Notes: a model not told the origin generated them from the letters alone. A DNA stretch of 64,000 bases from Pocillopora verrucosa (GCF_036669915.1 NC_089312.1:26884556-26948555); one strand, 5' to 3'. Positions 23,051-36,700 are shown, counted from the stretch's first letter. A program made the numbers and translations.

Positions 23051-26000
23051 TCATGGTTGCCATAGTTTTAATTGTCCGTCTTCACTGTAGGTGGAGATCA
23101 GATTGTTGTGAGGGTGATGTTCAACACCTATCACATCCTTGTCATGAACCTGAAATAGAGAAAAGAAAAAATTTGATGTCCAATGTAGGAGTTGTCCAAA
23201 CCTCACATGAGTTGGCAAATTCTTCCGTTCAGCATCAAGGTGATTCAAGTTACCTTTTTATGCAACAGATACAACTGCCTCCAATGCAATAGAAACACAA
23301 AATATCAGTTTGGTAACAGATAAAAAGCCAAATGGAAATATAAAACAAAACAAAAAAAAATAAATGTGAATGGTTTAAGATGACGAAGATTAACAAAGAT
23401 TCCAAATGAACAGATTTTTCTGTGTAGGCTATTTTTGAGAAATCTATAAAGATAGAGGTTTAAATTGGGTGCCTCTTTTAATGAATGGGGATTATTTATA
23501 ACTGTGCAGAATACCAACCCAAAGAAAACAGCCTTTTCAACAATGGGGTTTGAATATTCTCAAACATTGCCAATTTCAAGGGCATGAAAAATGAACAATT
23601 ACAATTCTTTGTTTTCTTCATGCAAAAAAAATAAGGCAAAAACCTACCACTCAATAAAATGACACCACATACCTGTAAAGACTGCTCTAGTTTTCCTGTA
23701 GAGGCACTAAAACAGTACATGACCATATCCTCCCCTACACAGTATATCCATTCTCCCCTGGGGGAGAGGGTGCAACACACAAAGTCACCACCATCTCTTT
23801 TACCACTGGTGAAACTACGCACGATCTGGAGGAAAACAAAAATTTCATTACCATCAGGAAATGGAAAATTGTATTTATCTTAGATTTAATGAAGTTGAAT
23901 TCTCACAGACTAAAGTGTGGCTAACTTAGTAGTTCAGCTACTAACAGTTCCCAATCAGCCTAGAAGAACAGGAAATTTCTTGATTAAGAGACAAAAAAAA
24001 GATCATAATTTTTCATGAGCATGGGACAAAACAAAATCTGAGTACTCATATAGAATCAAACCCTCGCCTTTGAACAGGTCCCAATCATTTGTGTTTCAGC
24101 ATGAACATTCCTTCACACACATGAAAGTATGAGGCCTTAGGCAACAAGAGCCAGCAAGAGGTCACATTGCCAGACCCTTGAGCAATATGAGCCAGCGAGA
24201 GGTCTGAGACAGGTTTAGGACTGATTCATTGTTAGTGCCAGACCCCTGGCAAACCTCTCCCCTACTCATCTCAAATCTTTCCATGGATGGAGAAACTTGT
24301 GTTCCGTAGCAATGATGATGAGAACCTGCTTGCATGCTGATCACAACTTGGACCTTCAAGGTCTAATGCTATCCCCAGCAGAGTGGTAAGCAACTCCATC
24401 ATGAACTAACCCATATGAAAGATACATCTGCAACAAGGGTCCTATATATTGCTTGAATCATCAGCAATAGGATCGAAATCTAATCAAAAGTGTTAAGTGT
24501 GTAGTAGATTTAACATTTTAGATTGGTTGTCAGACAAACATGTGTCATGAATCCTACCTGTCCTTGCATGTTCATAACCAGTACAGTGCTTGTTCTGTTG
24601 CACACCACAAACTGTTCAGGATTTCTTGGCATCACATGCACAGAGTTTACTGTAATATCAGTGGCAACACTCCCTACTGATGGCTTGAACGTGTGAAGAC
24701 ACTCGGTTGTTTTAATATTCCAAAGCTGAACAAAAGAATAAAATGGAACAACTATAAAATCAAGCATTATAGAGTGCTAACGTGAGTGCAATGAAAAATG
24801 AACAATTACATCTTAAACACCCTTTAACTTCATATTTGATTGTTTAAGGTACAAAGATGAGTTTCACTTCTGTGCCTACTCTGCAAACAGACAATTTCTC
24901 ATGCATAAAAAAAAAATTATCTGTTTCTATTTCCATGGAGTCTGTTGACTGCATTCTAAAATCCCTTTGTTCATAGAGAGAGCTTTAATGTTGATTCATG
25001 ATTACACTTGGGTACCTTAACAGTTCCATCGCTACTGGCACTGATGATGTTGTGGGCATCTGTTGTAAAAATAGCGTCATTTACAAACGATGTGTGTCCA
25101 CGGAATTCCTTTAAGGTCTTGCCAGATTTTAACCCATGCATTCTGCAAAGAGGTTACATAGCAAAAATGAGTCAAGGTTAGGAAAATGATAATAGTAGAG
25201 CTAGTATTAAAACTGCACCTATTTTAATCCATTACACATAAAGGTCTGATTACTTAGGAAAGTACAGAAAAAATTTAAAACAGTTCTAATAAAATGTCCA
25301 CCGCATTAAATGCTCTCTTTTAAGGACAGATGCAAACTCTCGGATTTTATCTAACATGTCTTGTTTTCAGCACACTCTTCACCAGGAAGGCTGCATATAC
25401 AACAGGTACATTGTATATCGAAATTGAAATAGTTCCATGTAAGTGTATGCCTATATGTATATAGTGTGTCCATAAAGGAAAGTACTAGGGCATGTTCCCC
25501 ACATACCGCATTTCAAATGAGTGTCCCAAAGCCAAAGTAATCACGGGCAACAATCAGAACAAAGATCAATACAGGGGTCAATGAGAACACAAACTCATTA
25601 CAAGTAATGATCATTAAGTGTAGGAAAATGTGAAAGACCAAGCTACGATTGGTTTAAATTTTACAATTGATTGGTGGAGAGGGTAACACAAGAGTTTCCA
25701 GTACCAATCACTGAGCATAACCAAGCAACATTACCAGAAGTTTAGTTTACCTCAAACTGTCTCATGGAAAAAGCATCTTGCGTTTGTATACGCACCTTAT
25801 TGTCATATCAAAAGAACCACTCAGCAGCTGACTCGCATCACGAGAAAATGTTACACAAGTGACTCCTTTAGCATGAGCCTTCTCAAAACGTCGCAGGCAC
25901 TGACCAGTTTGTAACTTCCAGACCTGGAAATACAATCTGAAAATTAATTACACCGACAGAGGTAAAATAAATGATTTAGGAAGAAGAGAAAAATACTACA

Positions 26001-29000
26001 GGACAAAGAAACAGAGTAAAACAAGAAAGGAGAACAATCAGATGAAAGAACAAAACCTGAGAGCAGGAAGGAAACAACTTTAAGATAAATGGAACCTCCC
26101 TATCAACAACTGGGTTCACTTAACCCTTTACACCCTAACATCAGTATACATATTCTCCATACTGCTCTCTGTACATTTACTAAGGTGCTGACAAGGAGAA
26201 TTTGTCCAAAAATTAAGAGATTCTTAAGCTGGTGATCATTTCCTTTATTCTCATGACATTAATGTGTGATTCAGTGGTGATATTGTAAGGAGAAATTAGA
26301 TGCTGGTCACTTTTAGGGGTTAAAGGGTTAAGCAAACTTCTTGCAAACTCCACCTCCTTTCAAATGCATTGCTAATCATCCTTTATTAACCAACTCTAAC
26401 TCCCTGTTATCTTCAAATATTTCTCATTTCAAGTCGTCAAGATTCTATTGTAAAATTTAGGACACCTAAACCTTCATCCCCCCTCATTACAAATCACATT
26501 CAAAACCACAATCTAACAAAAACAAAGTAAAATCATACTTTAAGCTTTCCATCTTGCCCTCCAGATGCTAACATTTCACTATCTCGACTGAAGGATAAAC
26601 ACAAAACAGAGTCATCCATCATCATGAAGTTATCTTGAGCTTGGTACTTGAGATCCTTTCTGATCTTTCCTGTTGTAAAGTTCCACACCTCAATAAAACC
26701 ATCCACACTCCCAGTCACCAAGTACTGCCCATCAGGAGAAAACTTGACACACTCAGGGTGTGATTTGGCCCCAAACTGAGGGGAAAAGAAGCACACTTAT
26801 ACTCATTAAAAATATGGTGCAACTTTCTTGTTCAGCTCATAACTCAACACAATATCTTAAGCTTGTTTGGCTATTGTACTCACAACCAAAGGTTTAAATG
26901 TGAACAGAAAACATAAAAGCATTCATTGCATACCTTGATGGTTCTGTTCATTTGAGTGGGATATTTTTCCTCCTCTTCATCTTTCACAGCAGCTTTTCCA
27001 CGAAAAACATCAATAGTAGTTCCTGGTGGAAGAAGACCTTGATACTGCTGCCATTTAAGTGCTTGACTAAGCAGTGCCAACAAACGAGATGGTGGTACAA
27101 CTGACACCTCACCTGACAAGGCTGGAAAATGGTGAAATGATAATTCTCAACACAGCACAGAATTCCAAACCAAAACAATGCTGAACGCAATTTATTCACA
27201 TTTTCTGTGGCAAAGAGCTAAACCCTAAAAACATCAGATTTAGAAACTCAATACCATGGCCGATTATTTTACTCAACTCAGCTGATAAAACTAAATTTTA
27301 AAAAATTGTGTATGTAAAAAAAGCCTTCCATGAAATTTTTGCTCTTTAAAGGAGGCAACTTAGTAAAGAAAAACTATGGTTCCCATCAAAACAAAGACAA
27401 TTAATACTTAGTTTAAAGACATAAATACCTTGTGCTATTGCAGCTCTCCTTCGCTCTTTACTACCACCTTCTGGGTATGCCTAAAAAGTGAATTGGAAAA
27501 TAGTTGAAAATAACATTTGCAGCATTGTGCCATCTTCACTTGGAGGGAGGCAAAGGGAACTGCCAAAAAACTGAGAGCCATGGTGGAGACCCTGTGCTCC
27601 CCAGCAAGAGCAAGAATGGCCCAATCTAATCTTATCTGACTATTTCACCACTTTGAAGGTTTATTTGGATCCAAAATTATGACCAGCTCCCAGTTAGCTT
27701 GTTAGCTCAGTTGGTAGAGCACTGCGCTGGTATTGCAGAGGTCATGGGTTCAAATCCTGTATGGGCCTGAATTTTTTTCAGGCCTTATTTCAACTACTAG
27801 TTCAGTAGTGTTCATAACTGCAAGGATCATTTCTATATTTGTCCAATCTTATCTATTCTGCCATCAAAAGGCTCCCACGTTCACACTCACTAACTAATAA
27901 ATGGTTCATGAAATTTCATATCTGTTCCTTTTTTTAAACTATCAATGGCTTACCTCTCTAGGATCAAAATAAGAACGAGCCAACATGTTTTCGAGATGAA
28001 GATATCGATCAGGCTGTTGTTGCTTCAACATGATCATGGGATCTGTTTGGCGCAGCAATGACCTTGCAGCTCCCAGTTCACGCAACTCAATGAGCTCCAA
28101 AACAATCTACATCACAATTATAACACAATTTCAAATGTTAAGGACACTACAAACAAAGAGAAAGAGGAGAAATGTGCTGCCATGATGACAAACAGCTTTT
28201 AGATTCTGCTTCAATAAATGTGAGCAATGTAGAAAGGTCTCCCCTACCTGTTCATACAAGTCAATAAGTTTCTTGTCAGGTAGCTTGAGTGGCTGAATTG
28301 CCTGAAGGACTGTATCCCAGTGGCCATTGTTTATTTCCCCTACAAAACTCTCTACACTGTCAACAGTATTCAAGGTAATTCCAGTTTCTTCCTGCAGGAA
28401 ACATAACAAACTAAGTGTTCCATACTGCTAACAACACAACAATGGAAACCACAGGGATTCCAATTCTTACATTTACGTATGGGAAGCAAGCACCTCCTGA
28501 CGCACACAGAAGGAAATTCTCTAATATCTTTTATCAGCAGTTATTATTACTCTTAATGTACCTGCAAAGTTGCCAGGGTTCTTGGTAAACTGTTTTCTTT
28601 AAGAAATTGTTGGATCAGTCGGATCACACTGAAATTTAAATCAAGTCATAATATTACCAAACTGTGAATTGATTAGACACTGCTAGTTAAACAAATTGAC
28701 ATCATCAGGTCCTTAATTCAATCTGTGCCCTGCTCTGAGAGCTTGCTGGATTTGTTTCTTAGTTTACTCAGGTTTTTATCCTTGCCTGCTCTTGTAGATG
28801 CAGTCTGATTTTCCACTGAGAGTTGTTGTTTCTTATCATGTTATATTGTACCTTGGTTTGAATCAATTGTCCATGGTTACTAAGTAAAGTGATCAGGTGC
28901 TTGATCAAGTACATGAAATTCCTCAACTATTTTTTTCTAAAACTAATCAAAATTATAACAAAATTCTCAAACTTGATTGGTTATCACCAGCCTGATTTTA

Positions 29001-29745
29001 TCATTGGTAGGACAGTTGATGCAATCATGCTTGCGTAAATGGACAGTACTCATCATGTGCATGCACTGTTGTTGTGTATTTTGCAGAGTTAACTGCTGTT
29101 TTTTTATGAAAACTTATAACCGATGTCTTCTTTCTTTTTAAAATTTTGTCATAGTTTTGATTAATTGGCAACTGGACTTCGTGTCGTACAATTCTGTATG
29201 TAATCATACTCATAATTAACAAAAAGGACTCCTGCTTCGCAGTCGTCCGCTTTTGTTGATCACTCGAATGATTACAGACCGAATTGAACTCCTCTCCGTC
29301 CTAGTACCATTATCGAAAAAGCTACCTGACAACAACAACAAGTACAGCCAACGCAGTAGAGCTGCTTGAATAGAGAGCATTCAAGACGATCGTTCCTAAA
29401 ACAAATTTATTTCGCCGCTATTTTCCTGACTGCAGATCAAACCAAACGGTTATCGTAGTTCCCATCATGAAAGGAATATTCTATCACCCTACGCCATCAA
29501 AACAATTGCCCACTCGTCTGCACTGACTTTCATAATCGGCGTCGCGTAATTTCTGTCCCTACACGTGGTTACTTCTTGGATAATTTTTCCAATAATTTAG
29601 CTCTCTCGAAAAATAAAGCGATAACCTTGGAAATATTATCAATTAGTAATTTGATCAGAGGTAATGGCTGGAGCATCAGTCCTTTACATACACAAATAAC
29701 AACATTAAAGTGCACTTACTCGGCAGACTCTACTTCAAGCGCCAT
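23051..29745 (-). CDS. SMU1: SMU1, WD40 splicing factor
   Basis: Twelve minus-strand exons join in phase: 29745-29720, 28628-28562, 28391-28248, 28106-27954, 27480-27429, 27121-26934, 26775-26539, 25923-25796, 25142-25016, 24725-24558, 23825-23673 and 23149-23051. They encode 513 residues, the length of vertebrate SMU1. The N-terminus has a LisH motif ([15 protein letters not shown], about residues 9-23), then a CTLH region, the basic motif [20 protein letters not shown], and seven WD40 repeats from about residue 211 (for example [20 protein letters not shown]). SMU1 works with RED/IK in the nuclear spliceosomal B complex and affects exon choice. The gene is complete with no breaks. Its start lies 302 bases from the divergent MIF4GD-like gene, so a shared promoter is likely. 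A tRNA-like element sits in the intron between exons 4 and 5. Confidence 0.97.
24010..24085 (-). mobile_element. SINE fragment, inverted relative to the copy at 2889
   Basis: Read on the minus strand it gives GAGGGTTTGATTC, then GAGTACTCAGATTTTG and TTGTCCCATGCTCATGA, the same box B and tail as the element at 2889-2990. It lies in a SMU1 intron. Only the right part of the element is present. Confidence 0.55.
26120..26331. mobile_element. MITE, TTAACCCTTTAACTCC family, copy C
   Basis: Ends TTAACCCTTTACACCCTAAC and GGGGTTAAAGGGTTAA form terminal inverted repeats. It lies in the SMU1 intron between exons 7 and 8. Closest to copy A in this window. Confidence 0.85.
27696..27785 (+). ncRNA. tRNA-like Pol III element (SINE head or tRNA pseudogene)
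   Basis: A 72-base tRNA-like fold spans 27696-27767: D arm GCTC-AGTTGGTA-GAGC, anticodon stem CTGCG/TGCAG with loop CTGGTAT (anticodon position GGT), and T arm with GGGTTCAAATCC, so both Pol III boxes are good. The acceptor stem pairs poorly, with one mismatch and several G-U pairs. Directly after comes a hairpin GGCCTGAA/TTCAGGCC around a T-run, a Pol III stop. It lies antisense inside a SMU1 intron. I favour a tRNA-derived SINE over a working tRNA-Thr. Confidence 0.5.
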
Positions 29746-30047
29746 CTTGGTATCGCGTTTCGCAAAGTGTACTGGGTATTATTACAATGTGAACCGGACT
29801 GGTGGAGGTTTGGCAAAAATGTTTTGCACTACGCATTTCAGAATAACGTTCTTTTATCGTTCTAAAAACAGCTTCGCAACCTCATAGTTTGGTTTGTCGA
29901 AAATCTTGAAACACACCAGAACACAGACTCGGTGAAAATGAATTAAACGCAGAAGGCGTACAACCCTACCCCAGTGAGGAGCTACTTGAAAAGCTTTACT
30001 GGTCCTAGTGCCTCCCGGTAACAAAGCAACTAGCACTGGTGATCAAG
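29746..30047. promoter_or_regulatory. bidirectional promoter region, SMU1 / MIF4GD-like
   Basis: Only 302 bases separate the two divergent start codons, and no TATA box stands out. A shared promoter for two constitutively expressed RNA-processing and translation genes is the simplest reading, but no transcription start can be seen. Confidence 0.5.
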
Positions 30048-31885
30048 ATGGCGGCCGCTGCACGAGGCCGTGGTCGAGGCAGAGGAGGATTTGGAGTACC
30101 AAAGCCGGGCAAATCGGGAGAAAAAACTGAGCAGCAAGCTGATATTTCAACAGAAAAATCGTCTAATGAATTTGATTTGACAAAGGTGCTGAACGGTCTA
30201 AGGGAAAACACTTTGGACACGCAAGTTAAGGAAATTTCTCACCACATTTCACAATCTAGTTCATCGACGAAACTCAAGGACGTCGTTGATCATTTAATTC
30301 AGCGGACGATCAAGAAGAGCGATTTTGCACCTCTAGCTGCCAAAGTAGCCAACAAGCTTTGCTCTGATGAATCATTTGGAATTGCATTTAGAGGCGATCT
30401 GTTGAAATCTACTCAAGAACAGTACAAGAAGAGAGAAAGTATTCGTGCGAACTCCACAAGCGAATGGATCGGGCTAGCGTGTTTTATTTGCGAACTTTTT
30501 CGTCATCTTCGAACTGGTGAGGCCCCGTTAAGACCCCTAGCAGCAGCCGTACACCAGACGTTGAGTGAGCTATTATCGAGCGAAGGACAGAACGACAATA
30601 ATGATGAAGAGCTCGAAGAAGATGAAATAGACTGTTTTTATGAGAATTTTAAAGGTGTAGGATTTCTTTTGGAGACCGTTAATCAGGTAGGTAAAAGCAG
30701 GGTTGTGTTAGCCTTCTAACCGCCAAGAGTGACCCGCACTCAATTTCTCTTTACTTTATCACAGCTGAATCAAACATTTAGGAAGGGGGCATTGGGGCCT
30801 ATTATGGATTATGGACTTGGCATTCGTATCTTCTAGTATCTGCTTAAATTAACAGCTGCTCTCTTCAGGACCTTGAGCATGGTCTCTGAAGACTCAGCAG
30901 ATGGAGCCTAGTTAAATTAAGGAAATTCACACTAAAGACCTTCATAGGATTGCAATTTTACAGTCACAGAAAGCTATAGCTCTGGAAAGTTTTATCAAAA
31001 ATCCCTAATCTTACATTTCCATTTATGAACTAAGACCTGAAAGTTTAGAGATGTAATTGGAATGTTGAATCAATCGGTCACATGTGGCCTGTAACTTGGT
31101 CACCAACTCCAAGGTGGCGTTGATAAAGAAACCCTGACAATGTTCTGTGCTTAGCTGTACCCTCTGTGTAGTTGCCCTTCCCCCCACCTTGGGGGGGAAG
31201 GGTATGGCTACACAGACGCTACTTAGGGATCCCTGCAATATTTCAATTGGTTTGTCATGCAATCGTCTTGTTAACATTTGCAATTAGCTGCTAATTGAGA
31301 TCAATGGAGGCGCGTAATTGCCACTCAGATCGAAGAGAAACTGGAACCCAAATAGGTCAAATAGGAAACACCAAAAAACCACATTGGATATCAAATCCAA
31401 AAACCCATTAATATTTTTAGCAAAAACCAAAAACCAATGGCTAAGAAACAGAAAATCAGAAAATAAGAATTTTAATTAGGACTTACTGCTGCCTAAGATA
31501 ATTCAAATTGGAAGCTTCTTCCTCCTTGTCATGGTAGATAAAGATATTTTGAAAAGATGAACCTCTAAATGCAAGTGAATCTTTCATGTATCTATCTTCA
31601 AACCTTGGTCTTAGGAGACAGTCCTATTTTCTATCAGTGGTAGTCATGTACATTAATTTGGCTAACTTTGTGTAACTACATTTTGCTGATTCTTTTGGAC
31701 AGGAGAAAGCAGAGGAACTCTTGGGAATGATGAGAGACACTATACTCTCTGATAACTCATCTGCCAAAACAAGATGTCTGTTATTGGAAATGCTTGAGTT
31801 CCATGCAAGACAAGGGAAAATTTCTTCAAAAGTTGAGGACTATTTTAGTGATAAGCTAGCTGAAATAATGGCCAATGAATTATAG
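30048..31885 (+). CDS. MIF4G-domain protein, MIF4GD/SLIP1-like
   Basis: Two exons, 30048-30686 and 31703-31885, join at a codon boundary and give 273 residues. The first ATG sits in GATCAAGATGGCGG, a good initiation context. Residues 2-15 form an RG-rich tail (ARGRGRGRGGFG) typical of RNA-binding proteins. The body is helical and matches the small MIF4G-domain proteins around STQEQYKKRESIRANSTSEW and FICELFRHLRTGEAPLRPLA. An acidic loop NDNNDEELEEDEID precedes the last helices, and exon 2 holds LLLEMLEFHARQGK. Vertebrate MIF4GD binds SLBP and assists translation of histone mRNA; CTIF and PAIP1 share the domain, so the exact orthology is not certain. An AATAAA follows at 31963-31968. Confidence 0.85.
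31163..31215. repeat. GC-rich inverted repeat (hairpin) in MIF4GD-like intron
   Basis: CTGTGTAGTTGCCCTTCCCC and its near-complement GGGGAAGGGTATGGCTACACAG face each other across a few bases. A stable cruciform or RNA hairpin is expected. It is probably the core of a foldback element. Confidence 0.65.
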
Positions 31886-33725
31886 TATTATTTGAAACTT
31901 CAGATATCTGGCATAGCATAAATGCCTTTTGTTTTGGAATATACAAATATGAAAACACAAGAAATAAAGATCTTTCACCTTGGGAAATTGCATTTCTTTA
32001 GGAAGTACAGAGTATTTATGTTAAATTTTTTATCTTGGTTAATACAATGTGTGTAGTTTCTTAGGAAATAACATATGATCATTTGTTGACAAGTGTTTCA
32101 AAATCTTAACAGACACTTTACTGCACATGTGAACCACTTTGTATCACTGCATATGGTAATATATGATTTTGTGACCAAAACACAGGTTGGGTGGCTCAAG
32201 TTATAACCTTCGTAAGGCCACTTGTGTTCTCTGGAAATATATTTCAGTCACAGTGCCTCTCTCCACCCAAGAACATGGGGGGGGGGGGGGGGGGCATCTG
32301 TATGCAATGGACTAGTATTCTATAGATGGGGAGTACAGTTCGGGACTCATCTGGCCTAGCCCAAGCTTTTATTGGGAAAGAACAATTATAGATTACTGTT
32401 TAAGGGCCTTACAGAGAAGCGCAAATAGTTCCTTTCCACCCAGCATATGACCTATTGAAATCAATAAAGTAAGAAGAAAGAGAGAGGGCTAAAGTTTATT
32501 ATACGATAAAATGCTTAATGGTGGAGTAAGGTCGAATCGGAAGGGAAAACATTTGGCTTGGGGCCATATCGTATGGACCTCCAGCTAACAATTCTCCTAT
32601 CCAGTCCTCCCTTTTAAGTCACTTAACACGCGGTATTTTAGGTTATTGAGTTGAAATTCTTTACTTTCATCAACTGCATGTGCAAAGAAACTAAAGAAAG
32701 AGAAGACTTTCGCGTAGGAGACCTTTAATTTACATCTTCCATGTTCTCTTCGTGTGACTTTGTTGAGGTATTCGTTTGAACGGTTCGATTCTGCAAAATC
32801 TAAAAATAAAAGAAAAATAGTTGCTTTTATTTCTGTTAAGCGATAGGTGATATACATAGCAAAATAGTCTTAAAAGAAAGAATGCTGGCCATAAAAAAGG
32901 AAAGGTTAGAGATTTTGCTTCCATTTTCAAAATTTTGGGAGGATCTTTCATACTGTAGTTTCGGATACTATCCGTTGCTACGGCATGGTCGCACCTTCGC
33001 CCAAAACAAAAAACAAAACAAAAACAAAACAAAAAAAAATATTTATTTTAGCAATTAAAATACATATCTAACAGTCCCTACCCGTAAAATACCGAAGCCA
33101 ATCGAGGCGGGAGGGAAACAAAACTTTAAAAAAAAAACCTTCAGATAAAATTACTAGTTGACACACACAAAAAAAGAACCTAAAGACACTTAAATAATAT
33201 TGCTACCGTATTTTCAAATACTGAATATGAAGTCCTCTTTTTTACTTAATCCGAAATTAATTTATTTCCAATCAGTTGTGTGTGACTGTTCTTCTTATAC
33301 TGTCCTACAAACAACACCAAGCCCAGAAATGTAGAACGTTCACCGAAGAATAACACGGCGACTCAGTTGTGCAAAATTACTCAAGAAATTAAGAACACGA
33401 TCCAATCTTTTCAGTGCCGAAGTGATAAACTAAAGACCGATTCTCTTCAGTCAATCTGCCGTGTTGCTATGGAAACCTTGAGAACGTGTCATGTAAGACG
33501 TGATTACATTATGCAACGATAATTACAACTTCATCAGAAACATACTTTGCATTTGCGATAAGAAAATTAGTGCAAATAAAAGCAAAAGGAAATGGCCTTT
33601 GTGCCCTTGGGCGAATATGAAGTGGACGCTTTCATTAGGCCCGATGTCCAAGTCTTGCGTGATTGACTCTGACTCTGGCAGATATATTTCTTGAAAGATT
33701 AAGTTTACCTCAAACAAGAATTTGA
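31886..33725. other. intergenic between MIF4GD-like and CD20-like 1
   Basis: Contains a run of about 17 G at 32278-32294, an A-rich stretch near 33000-33050 and AT-rich DNA. No exon recognised. The last few hundred bases should hold the promoter of CD20-like gene 1. Confidence 0.5.
31963..31968 (+). other. polyadenylation signal of the MIF4GD-like gene
   Basis: AATAAA, 78 bases after the stop codon, in AT-rich DNA. Confidence 0.6.
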
Positions 33726-36700
33726 ATGGCGTTTCAAGAAAACAGAGCGAACCAAATCGTGTGCACAGGGATCTCCCAGATTGTTCTGGGATTTTGTGTC
33801 TTCGCCTTGAGTTTTGTTCTGAGCAACAGGAGCGATGACCTTGGGAAGATTTTTGAAACCGGTGTTACTTATTGGGGAGCTGTTCCCGTAAGTATCGTAG
33901 AGACGCAAGCAGCTTTAGAAGAAGAGCTTGAACATAGATTTCCCCCTATCTATTGTAAAAAGTTTTTTTTCAAGCCAGATAAATTTCGCTTAGAAGCAAG
34001 AAGAAATCACATGAAGTAACACAAAGTTCATTTCTATGCCTGGATTTTCTCACAAAATGAGCAACGACTTTTTAGTTAATATATAGAAACGTTTAAACTA
34101 GATCTATTCTTGTTAACAACAACAGCTGCACAGTAATATTTACACTGGAGAAAAAATATTTCTCATTCGAACAACAAACACGAATTTTACTTTACTTTAA
34201 TTTTCCATTAATACTCTGTAAAGCTAAAATTTTTCTCCTGATAACTTCTACAAAGAAATTCAGTGTTAGTTTGCTACTTTTGGAAAAGCTTTTCAGAGCC
34301 GAAGGAAAACTAACGCTCACATCAATTCATCTTTTCATTTGGGATCATCACACCTCTGTTTGCTTAGCAGCATTTTGAGTCAAATTTTTACCTCGTAAAT
34401 TTGATTCTCACTCGAAAAACAGAAAAATTGATTAGTTCTTGATAGACTGGTGTTTTAATTTAGTCAGAAACGCATAGTATTACACTGAAAATCTTACTGA
34501 ATCGTCGATAAATTTTCGTCAGTGTAACTCTTTCAAATTACGTCCATTAATTTTAAACATCTCATCAGAATTAAATGTCATCTTTTTCCAACCCACAAAA
34601 GGTTATTTTAATGCTCCACAGCCTAATTATGTAGCTCGTGCTTTTTTAATCAATCGATCTCTTTAAAAAGAAAAATTATCATTCAAAAATCATACCATAA
34701 GCTTCCTGCATTCACCTACAGTGATTGAACGAAATTTCTACTGTTGATTTTGTCAAAACGTGCAATTCCTGAATGTCAGTATAAATCGTGAGTTTCTTTT
34801 AATTACATAGATCATTTACATTTTTGATAGAAATTTTTGCAACTTCGACTTGGTTCATTTATTGACAACTTGTTAACAGTTTTCACCGTCAAATTTAAAT
34901 TGTCCTGTATTTTGCCGTGCAAGTGGACCGCTGTTAGCTTAAAATCCATCAGAGATAGTGTTAACTTTCCTGATAAAATTTAAACGAGAAAAGAAAGTAA
35001 AACTCTGCGGGTTGTTCACAAAGAAATATTTTCTTTTTGGCAAAAATATCGGATTGAAAGCACGACGTGAAAGATCGAAAAGACAAATACAGCTTTGAGA
35101 AAACACATTAGCGTGTGTGAGTGGATAATGGATCGACTACTGAATAAATTACTGTTTCTTACTTTTGTTTCCTAGTTATTAATCAATCAATCAATCATTT
35201 TCGCGCTGAGAAGGGAAAGTCGACCGACTCCCTTAATTTTCATAGACTGTATGAAAATAGAAAGGTAATCAGTCGGTGATGTCCATGACAAATTGCTTTG
35301 CTGATTGGGCCTTTTGGTCTCTTACAAATCTTGTGCTGCACAACGAAAGATCATGAAAAAAATAATAATAATAATCGCAGGTTTGCCATAAAATCCCTTT
35401 TCGTTACCAAGAAAACGGCCAAACGGGTCGATGGGACGTGCAATACTGTGTACTGAACAGTTCGAATAATTTCAGATCGTCGTCGCTGGAAGTTTTGGAA
35501 TATTCGGGGGAATAAGTGGCAAATTCATTGCGGTAAGTTTTTGACGTTTTTCTACGTTTTAACGCTTGATTGAGGCTTTCTCGTGATAACCGTGTCTACG
35601 AAAGTTTCTTCACACAACTCGATACTATTTCTATTGTATATTTACAATCAACCAGTTATATTCGTCAAAATTCACTCACTGAGAACGTATTTCTTGACAT
35701 TTCTGTTATCAGACAGGTGTTTTTTTCGCTGCTAGTGTCATTTCGTGTATCCTCGGAGCAATCGTTGCCGCGTGCGTGGGAATCACGCTGACTGCGCGGA
35801 GATCAGCGGGTGAATGTGAGCACGGTGAGCTTTATCCGCATGATAATGCCTTGAGACTCTTAGGTTGTTTCTCGAGACGTGAAAGAAACCTAAAAATATT
35901 CCTTTGGTTCAATAGAAAAACACTGAGGAGGATACTGATGATAAACCTAAATTAAAAGGGAATAAAATCCAGATAGGAAGCCAGATCGTTGCGGACTTGA
36001 AAATGACTTTCCACCAGGATTCTGCGCCCCACTCTCTCGATCCGCTAAACAGAAATACAACTTGTAAATAAGTTTTAGAATTTGTGGCAGTCTAATCACA
36101 CGATCACCTTGGCTCTTAACACTTGAAAACTCATTTACTGACAACCCTTATAATGGATGAATTTGTTTCTCATACGAACAGTACAATGCCCGTATGACAC
36201 AGAATCAATTTTGATGATCGCCTTAATAAGCATCTTGATTCTCGAGTCTGCCATTTCCCTGTCAGGCGTGATAGAATCATCTCAGCTACTTTGCTGTGCT
36301 ATTTCGGTAAGTTGCAGAATTGAGAGATTTTCTTTTGCCATAGATAATTTAGCTCTTTAAACAAGCGGTAAAAATGGCAGACAACATTGCCAAGTTGAAG
36401 GTGAAACGCATATTATGGTTATAATGTTCATTGTAAATACCGTGGTGCATTGCACTGTGGGACAAAAGGAACCTTGCAATGAACTCCGTTTTTTTCGCTG
36501 GTTGCACCTGAATGAGATGGAAAATAGCTGCGGCCAAACGAACTCAGTTTTATCTGTAAGGTCCTTGGTGTAAAATTTAGAGGACTGAACGATTAACCAT
36601 GTCTTACCACTCGAAAAGCTTATGGCAGGTTTTATCGAAGATGTCTGCATGATATATCGCACGCTTATTTTAACACCATGACATTACCTCTGCTACAGAG

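Noticed and set aside
27696-27767. Functional tRNA-Thr (GGT)
   Set aside because: Acceptor stem has a mismatch and several G-U pairs, and the T stem is weak; a SINE head or pseudogene is more likely.
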